Positions 1 to 9,842 of a stretch of 64,000 nt of DNA are shown piece by piece (the stretch's first letter is position 1; each line of letters starts with the position of its first letter). Under the pieces are notes generated by a model. It was given only the letters and a program-made list of their open reading frames with translations, had not been told where the DNA came from and searched no databases. The DNA lies in assembly GCF_963678635.1 (NCBI RefSeq), contig NC_087064.1:70741465-70805464 (forward strand), read 5' to 3'. Both the position numbers and the translations under genes were made by a program. Source of the stretch: Symsagittifera roscoffensis (taxonomy: Eukaryota > Xenacoelomorpha > Acoela > Convolutidae).

Positions 1-3000
1 GTTGCATTGCACAAGCCGAAGGGCATCCTCTTCCACTGGTACAACCCCAATTCGCACGCGAAACCGGTTTTTTCCCTATCCTTTTTCCGCAGAGGAACCT
101 GCCAGAAGGCAGAACCTAAGTCCAATGTGGTGAAGAACTTGGCATCACCAAGTTTTGATAGGCTCTCGTCTATTCGCGGTATCGGGTACGCATCTTTTAT
201 CGTTACCGCGTTCAAGTAACGAAAGTCGCAACAAAATCTAAGCTGCCCCCCTTTCTTTTTCGCCATTACTACTCCGCAAGCCCATGGCGATTTCGAGGGT
301 TCTATCATGTCGTATTCAAGCAACATTTCTATTTCCGCTCGGCACGCTTCCGATTTATGTGGCGTCATTCGCCTTGCGCCTTCCCAATGAGGAACGGCGC
401 CCTCTTCTAGTTCGATCTCGTGTTCGACGAAATTACAGCAACCGATGTCCGCCTTATGTTTTGAAAATACATCAGCGTTCCGATTTAGGAGGTCCCGCAA
501 TTTTTCAAAATCTCCATCACCTATTTTCCCTTTTAGATGTTCTATTTCTGGTAAAACCGGTTTGTCAGAATCTAGTTCACATGACGAGGGGCGTTCCGGA
601 AAATTCGAGCAGCTTGATAAGCCGTCGTCCGTTTCGGATTTCATTGAAAACAATTTATTAATAGATTTTAATTCATTAATTCTCTTTAAAATTTTATCTT
701 TATTTGCATGATAAGGACAGTCTTTCACACTATATTTCTTCAAGTTTTCTGTCTCCTCATAGTCGGTCCTCATCGGCAAAGCGTAGCCAAGCTTCTTTCC
801 ACGCTGGATTGAAACCGTGGTGTCCAGTTTGTTCAACAACACACTGACACACAGTCCGTTTCGCGTTACCGAGAAGCTCCGGCCTAAAATCACCGAACTC
901 TGACTATTTGGATTCGGTACCAAGCGAACCTGTTTACTATCACTCAACGAATTTAAATTTCTCATTCTAAAAATTGCTACTACAGCTTGTCCTGGTTTTA
1001 ATCTTACTTTTCTATCCAAAAAAACTGGTACCTTATTTTCGTCTGTTATTATCCTATTAATTGGTCTCTTAACATACTTTCGGTCCGGGTTTCTAATCCG
1101 TATCAGACCGTTGTTCCAATCAATCATCACGTCAAAATTCCTGACAAAATCTCTGCCCAAGATGAATTGGTCGGCATCGTCCAGATTCTCTACCACCAGG
1201 AAGCTCATCCAAAGATCTCGTCCTCCCATGTGAAGGACCGTTATCGGTGTTCTTCCGGCTACGTAGATGGCTCCTCGATTGGCTGCGGCCAGTCGGAGAT
1301 TCGTTGGAATTAGATCTTCCCGCGTGAAGCCCATTCTTTCCCAAGTTTTTATCGGCATCACACTCACTACCGCTCCTGTGTCCAGAAGCCCTGTGACTCC
1401 GATTTTTGTTCCGTTGGTGTCGAGCAGATGTGCTGTCACATCTGCTTCATATCCAATGTGTACTGCGTCTTGTTCCATCATGGCGTCATGGCCTATCCTG
1501 CGGACCTTGAGTTCCTCTTCTCCCAAATAGATCTGCCCTATTTGGTCATCATCCGTTGTTACATAAGTCCTGGTGTAGATACTGATCCCATCCACGTTCA
1601 GCATCACTTGATACGGCCCATAGACTTCTAGGTAGCGTCCATGAAGTTTCTTCGTGCGAGGGCCACCCGTCGTTAGTAGTGCCCTCACAGCCCTCGACTC
1701 GGTGCGTGGCTCCATCTGCCTCAGATAGTCTACATATGTGTCCAAATGCATCAAAGTGAACTCAGACGGCTCACTCAGATTTCTGATTACCTGATGCCCT
1801 GCCACCGAGATTATCGACTGTATTTTACTTCCTTGCGGTGCCATACCGAACCTCTGACCAGAGATAACATTAAGTTTCATACTCATGCTGCTTAGTGCTT
1901 TTGCCTCTTCAAATTCCGTTGCTTCGAAGGTGTTCAATTGCTCCTGTAATTTCTCATTCTCCAGCTCGAGTTTCACCTTTTGTTCAATCTCTTTCGTCAC
2001 TAGTTCCTGTTGTACTCTATTTGTAGCATCCCTCGCAGCTGCCCTATAATCGATTTTGAAGTCATCGGCCGCAGTGTCTGGTTCCGGTTCACGTGCTTCT
2101 TCTGTTACCGCTTGCATCTTCTTTGCTACCAGCTCTTGAGGTTTATCCTTTCTGCGTGCCTCCGCTTCACTCAAAAGTCGAGCCTTGCTGGCTTTCACTC
2201 CTGACAAAGCTTCTTCGTGTCTTGGATGCTTGATGTCTGCCACTGCATCCCAGAATTGCGGACAGTCTGATTTAAAATGACCTTCCAAGTTACAAAAGAA
2301 ACACCTCGGGCCGAATTTCGCAATTACTCCTCTCATGAAATCCTCATGATCCAACTCTGACGCATCTTCGTCCTCGAGGCTAAAGCCTATTGCTTTCTTG
2401 CCTTGTTTGTAAGCTGGGCATGCTGACACATGATGGTCTGTTGAACTGCAATTAGCACAAGAACGCCTCTTGTCCATATCATCCCTCGGTTTGTACCAAT
2501 TGTTCCCTTGGTTTGCTGGTCCGTTGTTAAAATTTCCATAATTGTTCTTGTAATATCCAGATCTCGAAGGAGGTTTCAACAAAAGATACTCTTTTGATTT
2601 GAGCCTGAACTCCTCAGGTGTTGGCGCATTAGTTGATAGTGGTGTGTAATGCGTTGCTAGCATCGTACGAAGTTCATCATTTTTCACACCATCGATGAAT
2701 TTTGAGGCTACGGCCAGGTTCATCCTTCGGTTTGACTCATCCGGTTGGCTGCGTCTTCTCAGCATTTCCAAATCATCGAGAAACTTGTCTATTGTTTCAT
2801 CTTCTCTTTGCCTCCGTTTCTCGAAGCGCATCATCGCCTGGTGCCCCTGCACCCCTGATCCGAAACGGTTTAACAAGATTTCGAAGATTTTCTCAGCAGT
2901 GTCACGTTGATACTGTTTCTTGGCCATGACACAGTTCAGGGCTGTCCCTTCTAAGTTGCTGGTGAGCGCGCTGCATTCCTGTCTCTCCGACAAGTCCTCT

Positions 3001-4859
3001 TCCTCGAAATGCAGCTTCATTACCTCTATCCAGGTATCAATACAGCCATCAGATTCGTCTTTGTAGCATCTTGGCTTCTTAAAGACTCTTCTGGACTTCT
3101 CACTGCGTTCATTGGTTCTAGATAACCTCGTCAGGAATGTCTCCAAAGACCTGTTCAGGGGTTCAAATGCTGTGGCCATTGCCGTAGCATCCCTTGAGTG
3201 TCCCGCGTGAGTGTCCTCACACCTTGTCGAAGGCTCTGTGTGCGGTGCATCCCTGCAATCCGAATCACCATGAGCGTTTCCCGCTTGACCTACATGACTC
3301 CTCTTCGGGCTTGCATGCCCCCTGTTGCCGGAATCACTTCTCCCAGTCGCATGTGTGCCTTGCGTTGGTCGTTCGTCAGAGGTCTGTCTGTTCCCCGTTG
3401 AATTTGCTCTATTGTTCGGGCCCCATGCTGTATTACCCCTTGTGGCATAGCCTGATGAACTGCCCCTGCCTCTAGTGGATCTATACGTCTTCCTCCTTTG
3501 ATGTTCATTGAAGTTCACCCTCGGTTCCCTGCTGGGACCTCCCGAGTTCGGCTCTCCTTCTTTTGGTCCACTCTTGCTGCTTAGTAGCCCGTCCAACCTA
3601 TCCATGATAGCCTGAGTTCGCCTCTCCATCATCGCGTCTATCTTTGTGTCAAGAGACCCAAGAGACTGCTCTTGCTGAATTCTTAACTTCTCCATGTCGG
3701 CTCTTAAGCGTAACTCCCTCTGTTCCGCCTCTCTTGTCATTCGCGACAAGTTCCTCGTCATATGTTCGTCCGTTCTTTCTTTCAAGCGTTTTTCGCTTCT
3801 GCCAACTTCTTGTCTGTTGCGGTTTATTTCTTCCCGCAGACTTTCTCTTTCAATGTGAACTGCTCTTTCTAGTTCACTCATCCTTATCGACATCTGTTCA
3901 TTTTGTTCTCCTAAACTGCCCACTATGTTGTTTAAGGCTTCCTCTAGTGCTGCCCCGTTATCCACGAGTGGCGTCACTAGTGGCGGTGTAACCCTGTCGG
4001 TCCCAGGTAACTTCGTGCTTGTCGAGATCCGGGCCTTGACTCTCTGCTTCAACGTCTTTTCATTATTTATTTCAGGATCCATTAACGCGTTGCCGAGCCC
4101 TCTGGTTCTACTCTCTCCAGGTTGTGGCTCCGAACTTGTCCTAATCGCGAAGTCCTTTGACTGGCCCGGTGTGTTTGCCTCCTTGCTTATCGTTGTCACT
4201 ACACCAAATTTGTCCATGGTTCCAGTCTCTCTTCCGACGTGTGCCTCACTCTCCTGGATCGAACTATTGAGGCTGACTTGAGATCCAAAGTCCCCTTGCT
4301 CTTCTTCATCTTCCTCATCCTCCTGGTACTCACCATCGTTTCCTGCTCCTCCTCCCATGCTGAATGGAAAGAAGTTTCCAAAGGTGTTCTTCATTTTTTC
4401 TGAGAATGATGATGACGTTGTTTGTTTCCCAGTTCCGCCTGCCATCATAGTGTTGTCTGTCGGAGATCTTTTAGTTGCCGTTACTTCAGTTGAGATGTCG
4501 GACAGTTCCGACATCTCCTCCCGATCCAATGTCCCGGTGGAAGTGGCAAAATCGTGGCCTTGTTCTACCGGAGCAGATTCACTCGCCAGCCTTCTGCCTC
4601 TCCCTTCCAGTCCATTTACTTCCTGGTTGTCGTTCATGGTATGGTCCGTATTGACCTCCACTTCTAACAATTCTCTTCGCTCTTCTGAGGTCTTCTGACT
4701 TCTCGTTTCAACCATTCTGCCTGAAACCGTCTCTTTATCGGACCGGGATCGCTTGATCAAATCCACAAAAGGATCGGTCATCGCTTTTCTTTGCTTTTCA
4801 GGTATGAATTTCCTAGAGCTATTACCTCGTTTTGGTATCCTTGACTTGTCTAGACTCAT
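1..4859 (-). CDS. Gag-protease-reverse transcriptase polyprotein, runs off left edge
   Basis: An uninterrupted minus-strand frame of at least 1,619 codons. The ATG at 4859 is preceded two codons upstream by an in-frame TAG, which fixes the start. Approximate order by residue: acidic and Ser-rich N-terminus with a D/E run near 190-200; a predicted coiled coil 305-420; an R/G/S-rich stretch; a retrotransposon gag capsid-like domain 590-760; two CX2CX4HX4C zinc knuckles near 799 (CANC...) and 850 (CFFC...); a second coiled region near 950-990; an aspartic protease with LLDTGAVVSVMP near 1160; then RT, with MAKKKGGQLRFCCDFRYLNA, DAYPIPRIDESL, TTLDLGSAFWQV (first catalytic Asp) and KRMPFGLCNA at the window edge. 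Gag and pol are fused with no frameshift. The protein would make the particle, process itself and copy the RNA. The identity is secure from several independent motifs. Confidence 0.95.
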   Translation of the reverse strand, partial: MSLDKSRIPKRGNSSRKFIPEKQRKAMTDPFVDLIKRSRSDKETVSGRMVETRSQKTSEERRELLEVEVNTDHTMNDNQEVNGLEGRGRRLASESAPVEQGHDFATSTGTLDREEMSELSDISTEVTATKRSPTDNTMMAGGTGKQTTSSSFSEKMKNTFGNFFPFSMGGGAGNDGEYQEDEEDEEEQGDFGSQVSLNSSIQESEAHVGRETGTMDKFGVVTTISKEANTPGQSKDFAIRTSSEPQPGESRTRGLGNALMDPEINNEKTLKQRVKARISTSTKLPGTDRVTPPLVTPLVDNGAALEEALNNIVGSLGEQNEQMSIRMSELERAVHIERESLREEINRNRQEVGRSEKRLKERTDEHMTRNLSRMTREAEQRELRLRADMEKLRIQQEQSLGSLDTKIDAMMERRTQAIMDRLDGLLSSKSGPKEGEPNSGGPSREPRVNFNEHQRRKTYRSTRGRGSSSGYATRGNTAWGPNNRANSTGNRQTSDERPTQGTHATGRSDSGNRGHASPKRSHVGQAGNAHGDSDCRDAPHTEPSTRCEDTHAGHSRDATAMATAFEPLNRSLETFLTRLSRTNERSEKSRRVFKKPRCYKDESDGCIDTWIEVMKLHFEEEDLSERQECSALTSNLEGTALNCVMAKKQYQRDTAEKIFEILLNRFGSGVQGHQAMMRFEKRRQREDETIDKFLDDLEMLRRRSQPDESNRRMNLAVASKFIDGVKNDELRTMLATHYTPLSTNAPTPEEFRLKSKEYLLLKPPSRSGYYKNNYGNFNNGPANQGNNWYKPRDDMDKRRSCANCSSTDHHVSACPAYKQGKKAIGFSLEDEDASELDHEDFMRGVIAKFGPRCFFCNLEGHFKSDCPQFWDAVADIKHPRHEEALSGVKASKARLLSEAEARRKDKPQELVAKKMQAVTEEAREPEPDTAADDFKIDYRAAARDATNRVQQELVTKEIEQKVKLELENEKLQEQLNTFEATEFEEAKALSSMSMKLNVISGQRFGMAPQGSKIQSIISVAGHQVIRNLSEPSEFTLMHLDTYVDYLRQMEPRTESRAVRALLTTGGPRTKKLHGRYLEVYGPYQVMLNVDGISIYTRTYVTTDDDQIGQIYLGEEELKVRRIGHDAMMEQDAVHIGYEADVTAHLLDTNGTKIGVTGLLDTGAVVSVMPIKTWERMGFTREDLIPTNLRLAAANRGAIYVAGRTPITVLHMGGRDLWMSFLVVENLDDADQFILGRDFVRNFDVMIDWNNGLIRIRNPDRKYVKRPINRIITDENKVPVFLDRKVRLKPGQAVVAIFRMRNLNSLSDSKQVRLVPNPNSQSSVILGRSFSVTRNGLCVSVLLNKLDTTVSIQRGKKLGYALPMRTDYEETENLKKYSVKDCPYHANKDKILKRINELKSINKLFSMKSETDDGLSSCSNFPERPSSCELDSDKPVLPEIEHLKGKIGDGDFEKLRDLLNRNADVFSKHKADIGCCNFVEHEIELEEGAVPHWEGARRMTPHKSEACRAEIEMLLEYDMIEPSKSPWACGVVMAKKKGGQLRFCCDFRYLNAVTIKDAYPIPRIDESLSKLGDAKFFTTLDLGSAFWQVPLRKKDREKTGFACELGLYQWKRMPFGLCNA

Positions 4860-5638
4860 TCTCTATTTGTCACTTTTTAATGCCTATACTTAACTCGATT
4901 GCTAGAGACCTTATAGTTTTATTAACAATAATAATGACACAACACAATAAATTTCACCAGATTCTATTAAATAGTGACCACGAATCCCTGTATGTTGTCA
5001 GAGTACAGTTTGTATAAAATTTATTCACACTAACCGAATATCGGTGGTAAGATTTGAAAACTAGCACAATATGATGTTATCAGTCAATTTAAAAGATAGT
5101 GTATTCACTACCCGATCAAGCACAGTTTATGTTGATTTAAAATCAAAAACAAATAATATATATTGACACAATATGAATGTATTATATAAAAAAACGTATG
5201 TGTCTTGTACTCTTAGTCGGTCGCAGTACAATAGTCGAACCTGTCTTTTAAAGAAAAAGCTTTCCCTGCTCGGTGCCGCACCAAACAGACAAAACTTTGA
5301 AGGCAGTAATTTTCTCAAGTGGGCCTCTATTGCACCCACCGAGTACCGTGTTACCTATCTGCCTTTGGACTGCCCGAGCTAGACCTACTAAAATCCTCAG
5401 GGCAGTCACTTTTCCCAAAAACGTATTATGTTTCAATCCACACCAATGAATCACGCTCTTTTTAATTTAGACTTAGTGTCGCGAATATCCGAGTTCGGAC
5501 CTGTTCTGTATTAGTCTGGTTCTTATTGGAAGGCAAGTTACCAGTGCAGTCACTGATACCTAGCCTGTGTGCTAATAACCTAATACCTCTCACTTTTTAG
5601 TCTTTCTTTCGTCTACCTAAGTCCTTAATAAAACAATA

Positions 5639-7272
5639 CCCCTCCGGATTGGCACAAATAGGACCCTTCCGGATTGATAGAATCTAGACCCCTCCGGATT
5701 TGGACCCCTCTGAGTTGGTTACTATAAGACCCCTCCGGATTTGGACCCCTCCGAATTAGCAACTATAAGACCCCTCCGGATTCGGACCCCTCCTAACTTG
5801 AAAAATCTTTGACCCCTCCGGATTGGGAGCCCTCCGGTTTTGTTAAAGTGGCTTTTCGGAGATTTCCTTTTTTCAACCTATACCCCTCCGGATACGTTCT
5901 CCGATGCAATTATGCTCTTTCAATTAACTGGGACGGGTATTTACTACCTTCCTAGACCCTTCCGGATTGAAGTTAAGCCTCTTATTTGACAATTCACGCT
6001 AACGGTGAAGGGTCTTATTGCTGGCCTAACTTCGGCTCGATTAAGCTTTTGCTGTGCCTTTAGCCCTCCCTTTTGGTCTAGAATGGCCTAAAGTTACTTT
6101 ATTCAACCGCTATTACCTTTTGGTAGGGGTCTAAGGGTTTTTCAGAAAAATTTATAAAACGTGAAGGGTGTACCCCTCCGGATTTGTGTAATTTGCTAAA
6201 AACGATCTCAAAAAATTTTCTCGCTCGCTTTTTCGAGTAATTCTCTTTCCTACTAGTAAGTTCAGCTAATTTCTGATCTAATGGTACCAAGATTAACCGG
6301 ATCTGTCCAGTTGTCGAAAAGTTATCAGCCAAAACGTCTTTCTTGCAAACTCAAAAAATTTCTCACTTATAGGTTCCACCTAACTTTTTCCGCAATTCTG
6401 GTCCTTCCGACCTAAAAATTATTGATCCGAGCTCAGAAGGCCTATACTCTTCTAGTTCAATGCAAAAGACCCGATCTAAAACGCTTTTATAGAAAAAATT
6501 TGCGAAAAACTATGCTACCTGGACCCCTCCGGATTGATGAATCCACCAAATCAAACACGTTATGTTCGATTTCTCTGCAACCCGGAAGGCTTTCGGGTAG
6601 CGGGCTTTAAAACTTGTAGATTCACTAGTGGACGTTGTCCGAACAACTAATTTTACTGTCGTAACTCAAAAATTTCAAAAAAATTTCTAAATTTATAGTG
6701 TTCCGTTTTCTCAAAAATCACGAAAATTCGGTTTTTGGTTCCAAAATAGTTCCAACCACTTCCGAACTAAACTTAACCGGTTCTATCTATTATGGTAGTG
6801 CAGTTACGATGTAACACACTAACTTAGAGCTTTTTTCCGTTTCAAAAAATATCGATATCTCAAAAATCGCGACTTGTGGGGGAATCAAAAATATCGCTAT
6901 TTTGACCCTAAAAACCGGTCTGTTTTCGTTGTTTTTCACTGAAAAACGATATAAGACTATTAATATAGGCTATATAAATAATAATATTAGTAATACTATA
7001 CCCCTCCGGGTCTCCTTAATATCCGAATTAAGGTGCTTAACTCGGATATTCGCAGTTCGGTGAAGGGTCACTACAGTGCAGCACTGTCGAGCCCCCCAGA
7101 GATTACTATCTTACTTTTTGTACCAAAAGGGATACAAAACTTGTTAACGATACCCAACAGTCGATTGTTGTTGTCGTTGAGCCCCTTCTTGTTGCTCCTT
7201 GTACTGCTTGTCGGATCGGTCTTCACCCAAGACCCTTCCGAATTGAGCGCAAATCAGCTGACCCTTCCGGAT
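5639..7272. repeat. Dispersed CCCCTCCGGATT motif array in leader A
   Basis: Exact or near-exact copies of CCCCTCCGGATT (often preceded by GA) occur on the plus strand at 5639, 5664 (CCCTTCCGGATT), 5689, 5705 (degenerate), 5730, 5746, 5771, 5787 (degenerate), 5813, 5830, 5883, 5957, 6173, 6523, 7002 (CCCCTCCGGGTC), 7232 and 7261. In the element's RNA the motif reads AAUCCGGAGGGGUC. The first ten lie within about 200 bp with irregular spacing, so this is an array of sites, not a simple satellite. Related AATCCGGAAGG copies in the opposite orientation lie at about 7671, 8158 and 8473. Function is unknown. Confidence 0.9.
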
Positions 7273-7741
7273 TGAGCGCAATTTATCATTAACGTGCTTA
7301 AATGCTCAAATAACCCTACAGTACAAGCCTCACAAACGGGCTACAAAACTGATCGTAACAATCCTGACTGATATAAATGCCTGTAACAACAATATATCTA
7401 TCAAAAACAAACGGGGGGGTTGGATCACATCTTGTCTGGGGGGATGATTTCTACTGATTTTTTACTTTTTTTACTGTTTTTGGTTTTTTCGGTTATTTTT
7501 TATGTTTTTTGTTTTTCTTAGGTACTATACTACTTTTTGTTTGGTTTTACTTATATCTTTAAGTGTTTTTGGTCACAAACCACTCAGGGGATGAGGGGTT
7601 CGCGATTCCCCCCACCCTTCCTGGTTCGTGAATTTTCGGTCTTAACTAGGTTAAAAAACTATTCACGGTAATCCGGAAGGCTTCCGCGTTCCGAACTACC
7701 CTTCCGCCCCGGCGGTTTAGGCCTATTAAGGGCGTTAATGT

Positions 7742-7767
7742 GAGCATCCGCTCGGTGCGGAGTGCTC
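7742..7767 (-). promoter_or_regulatory. Stem-loop just downstream of primer-binding site A
   Basis: GAGCATCCGC and GCGGAGTGCTC pair around a 5-base loop (TCGGT) with one G-T pair and one mismatch. It sits about 40 nt downstream of the primer-binding site on the sense strand, a place where retroviruses often carry packaging or dimer-linkage hairpins. The structure is visible; the role is inferred. Confidence 0.4.
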
Positions 7768-7806
7768 GTCAACGGTTCTGCCGGTCATGATGTTAAAAAA
7801 AAATAA

Positions 7807-7821
7807 CACCCAGGAGCGCCA
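7807..7821 (-). other. Primer-binding site of element A
   Basis: The minus strand reads TGGCGCTCCTGGGTG. It begins with TGG, as expected for pairing with a tRNA CCA end, lies just inside the LTR, and is identical to the site in element B at 27382-27396 although the flanks differ. I could not match it to a specific tRNA by eye. Confidence 0.7.
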
Positions 7822-7833
7822 TAAAAACATGTA

Positions 7834-8512
7834 TGTAACATTCGCCGGGAAGATACATATCGACGGATAACAAAACTAAGTCCTAAGACGACTGGCTAGC
7901 GTCTAAACAGAGCTTTGCATGCTTTTCACCGTCTCTACCAAGCCAGTACTTTTCGGTGGTCTTTCTAACATCGGGTCGACAAAAACGTTACTGTTCTCCG
8001 GCTTCGACCAGAACGCTCAAATTAACTTAATTACATGCAAATAGTGAGCTCATGGCTGGGTCTCAGTATCCCCAGACCACGAGGTCACTCCTAAAAACAG
8101 GGTTACTACTTATTATATTACTGTTGTTTTTGTTCAGTTGATCTCGATTTCTTCCCAATCCGGAAGGCTGATTTCTTACCCTTCACCGTTTTTCGCAACG
8201 GCCTTGCAACTATTGTAGCAGCACAATAGTTGCAACTCGGAACGTTTTTTGCAATCTGCTGCTGTTTTTCTTATCACGATTGTCGTTGCTATCGTCAGCG
8301 CAACTAATGTTGTTGTTTTTCTTCTCTCGTTTCTTGTTAAAATGGCCGTTTCAGCATTTCTCAGAAATGTGACGTCATCATTCGAATTTTTGAAATTTTA
8401 AAATACTAGAATATTCCAGCCCTCACCGTTTGGCTAAACGTTCCAATAACGCCCTTAGTTCTTAAAAACCACCAATCCGGAAGGCTTACTGCTAAAATTC
8501 CGAATTCTGCAG
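7834..8512 (-). repeat. 5' LTR of element A
   Basis: The left border (plus TGTAACATTCGC) is set by alignment to the element B LTR, which has the same bases at 27407. The right part shares aatggccgttt...tttct.agaaatg and ctagaatatt.c.agcc with both LTRs of element B (about 13080-13180 and 27750-27840). The outer border is uncertain, between about 8430 and a possible terminal CA at 8512, and no second LTR lies in the window to settle it. A perfect 13-bp inverted repeat lies at 8204-8235. Confidence 0.65.
8204..8235. repeat. Perfect 13-bp inverted repeat in LTR A
   Basis: TTGCAACTATTGT, a 6-base loop (AGCAGC), then ACAATAGTTGCAA. It could form a stem-loop in the LTR transcript or be a palindromic protein-binding site. 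No counterpart was noticed in the element B LTRs. Confidence 0.75.
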
Positions 8513-8515
8513 AGA

Positions 8516-9350
8516 TTGCATTTTGGCCATTCTGGTCGAATGTCACATTTAGGCTGCGGCGACATCAACCCAAATCCAGGTCTAATTGTACAATTTAATG
8601 ACATATCGGAGCGACTAAACGATTACAAAATTAAGATAACGATCAACACTATTAAAAATTATACAGCTAAACTGCAGGAGTTTAAAAAAAAAAGATGAAG
8701 TCTAAAAAACTAGTAAACACCTTTCGATTAAACACTATTTATGGGTTCTCTGAGACATGGTTTAATTACTCTAATGATAAAAACTTATGGACACGATATA
8801 GTGATCATTTTGTCTCTTTTCGATGTGATAGATCAGCAGTCGCAAGCGAAAAAAAGGAGGAGGCGTCATGATACTCATTCCTAAAATCTTACACCCTAAA
8901 CAACGCACAGATCTAAGCTTATTCGATCAAAATTATGACAGCATTTGGGTAGAATTTAAAACATCAAAGAACAAAACTGAAAGATCAACACTATTAAATA
9001 TTTCCTATAATCCAAATAAATCTAACAAAATAGTTTGTCGATGAAATTTCTCTGTCAGTTGACTTCGCAAAATCCTGTAATTCAAATATCGTTTTCTTGG
9101 GCGAATACAACCTTAACTATTAAAACACTGAAGAAAAAGAATCGTCGAATACACTTTTAACGCCCTATAACTTAGAAGTTGTCAATAAATCAACACCAAC
9201 ACAATCAAAAACGCTGATTGACTACATTATCACAGATTTAAACTCGAATACATTTAAACCGAATTGAAGAACAAAGTTTTAATTTTCACTCCACCAATTA
9301 TAACTGATCACTTAGCTACAATTTTGATATCTAAGTTAAATTTAGTGATA
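8516..9350 (+). pseudogene. LINE A N-terminal part: 2A-like relic and endonuclease
   Basis: The first open stretch (8516-8698) contains CGDINPNPGL, which matches the 2A-like consensus D(V/I)ExNPG|P known at the N-terminus of several LINEs, except that Leu replaces the last Pro. Codon CTA (8582-8584) encodes the Leu. After a break, pieces of an endonuclease follow: GGGVMILIPKI, SIWVEFKTSKN and LLNISYNP in one frame near 8860-9030, then shifted frames to about 9280. Stops and frameshifts make this region non-functional. The endonuclease normally nicks target DNA to prime reverse transcription. Confidence 0.7.
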
Positions 9351-9842
9351 AAACTGTGCCGTGTTAGCTTACTATGAATCGAAATATTCAGAAAAAGAAT
9401 TTAAAACTGCCCTAGCAAGCATAGGTGGGAGACTTTTTTTTAGCAAATAACCCTAAAAAATTGTTCAACCTTTCAAATTCAAATACAGTAGGTTGTCTGA
9501 AAAGATGCGCACCACTTGAAACAGTCTACATTCGTAATGACGATTCAAAAGTCAACCTAAACGACGATATTTTCAAATCGAAATCATTTAATCTTAAAAC
9601 AACTGAGCGACCGAAATGGAATATAGTAAATGACACAAGAAACTCAAAAAAAAGCAAACAAAATCACACTTCGAAAAAATTCTTTTGGCGAAGCAATAAC
9701 AAACAACTTCAAACAGCCAAATTTTTCGAATCATAAGTTTTCTAGACTCGGATGTTTTGTTGAGGAAAAAAATAACAAAAAGGTAATTGAATGAAACATC
9801 AAAAACACAAAGACCAAAAAGGAATGCAATCAAAAGTTTTGT

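Larger units (their letters stand above)
4860..7806 (-). other. Element A 5' leader (2.95 kb, no ORF)
   Basis: Untranslated leader between the primer-binding site and the gag ATG. It has no convincing ORF in the sense direction. Going downstream on the sense strand it holds a hairpin next to the primer site, a tract at about 7430-7600 that is T-rich on plus (A-rich in the RNA), a block with many CCCCTCCGGATT-type motifs (about 5640-7270), and an AT-rich stretch just before gag. The T-rich tract and the short block ggtcttaactaggttaaaaa (about 7640-7660) recur in element B at about 27000-27160 and 27210-27230. A leader this long is unusual for gypsy-type elements. It could contain introns or regulatory sites, but neither can be shown here. 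Confidence 0.8.
1..8512 (-). mobile_element. Element A: Ty3/gypsy-type LTR retrotransposon, 5' part
   Basis: Read on the minus strand, the order is LTR (about 8512 to 7834), primer-binding site (7821-7807), a 2.95-kb leader, and one long gag-pro-pol frame that leaves the window at base 1. The RNase H, integrase, any later genes and the 3' LTR lie outside. The same leader blocks and the same primer-binding site recur in element B, so A and B belong to one family. The coding part is intact over everything visible, which makes A the youngest-looking LTR element in the window. The right border is uncertain between about 8430 and 8512. Confidence 0.92.
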
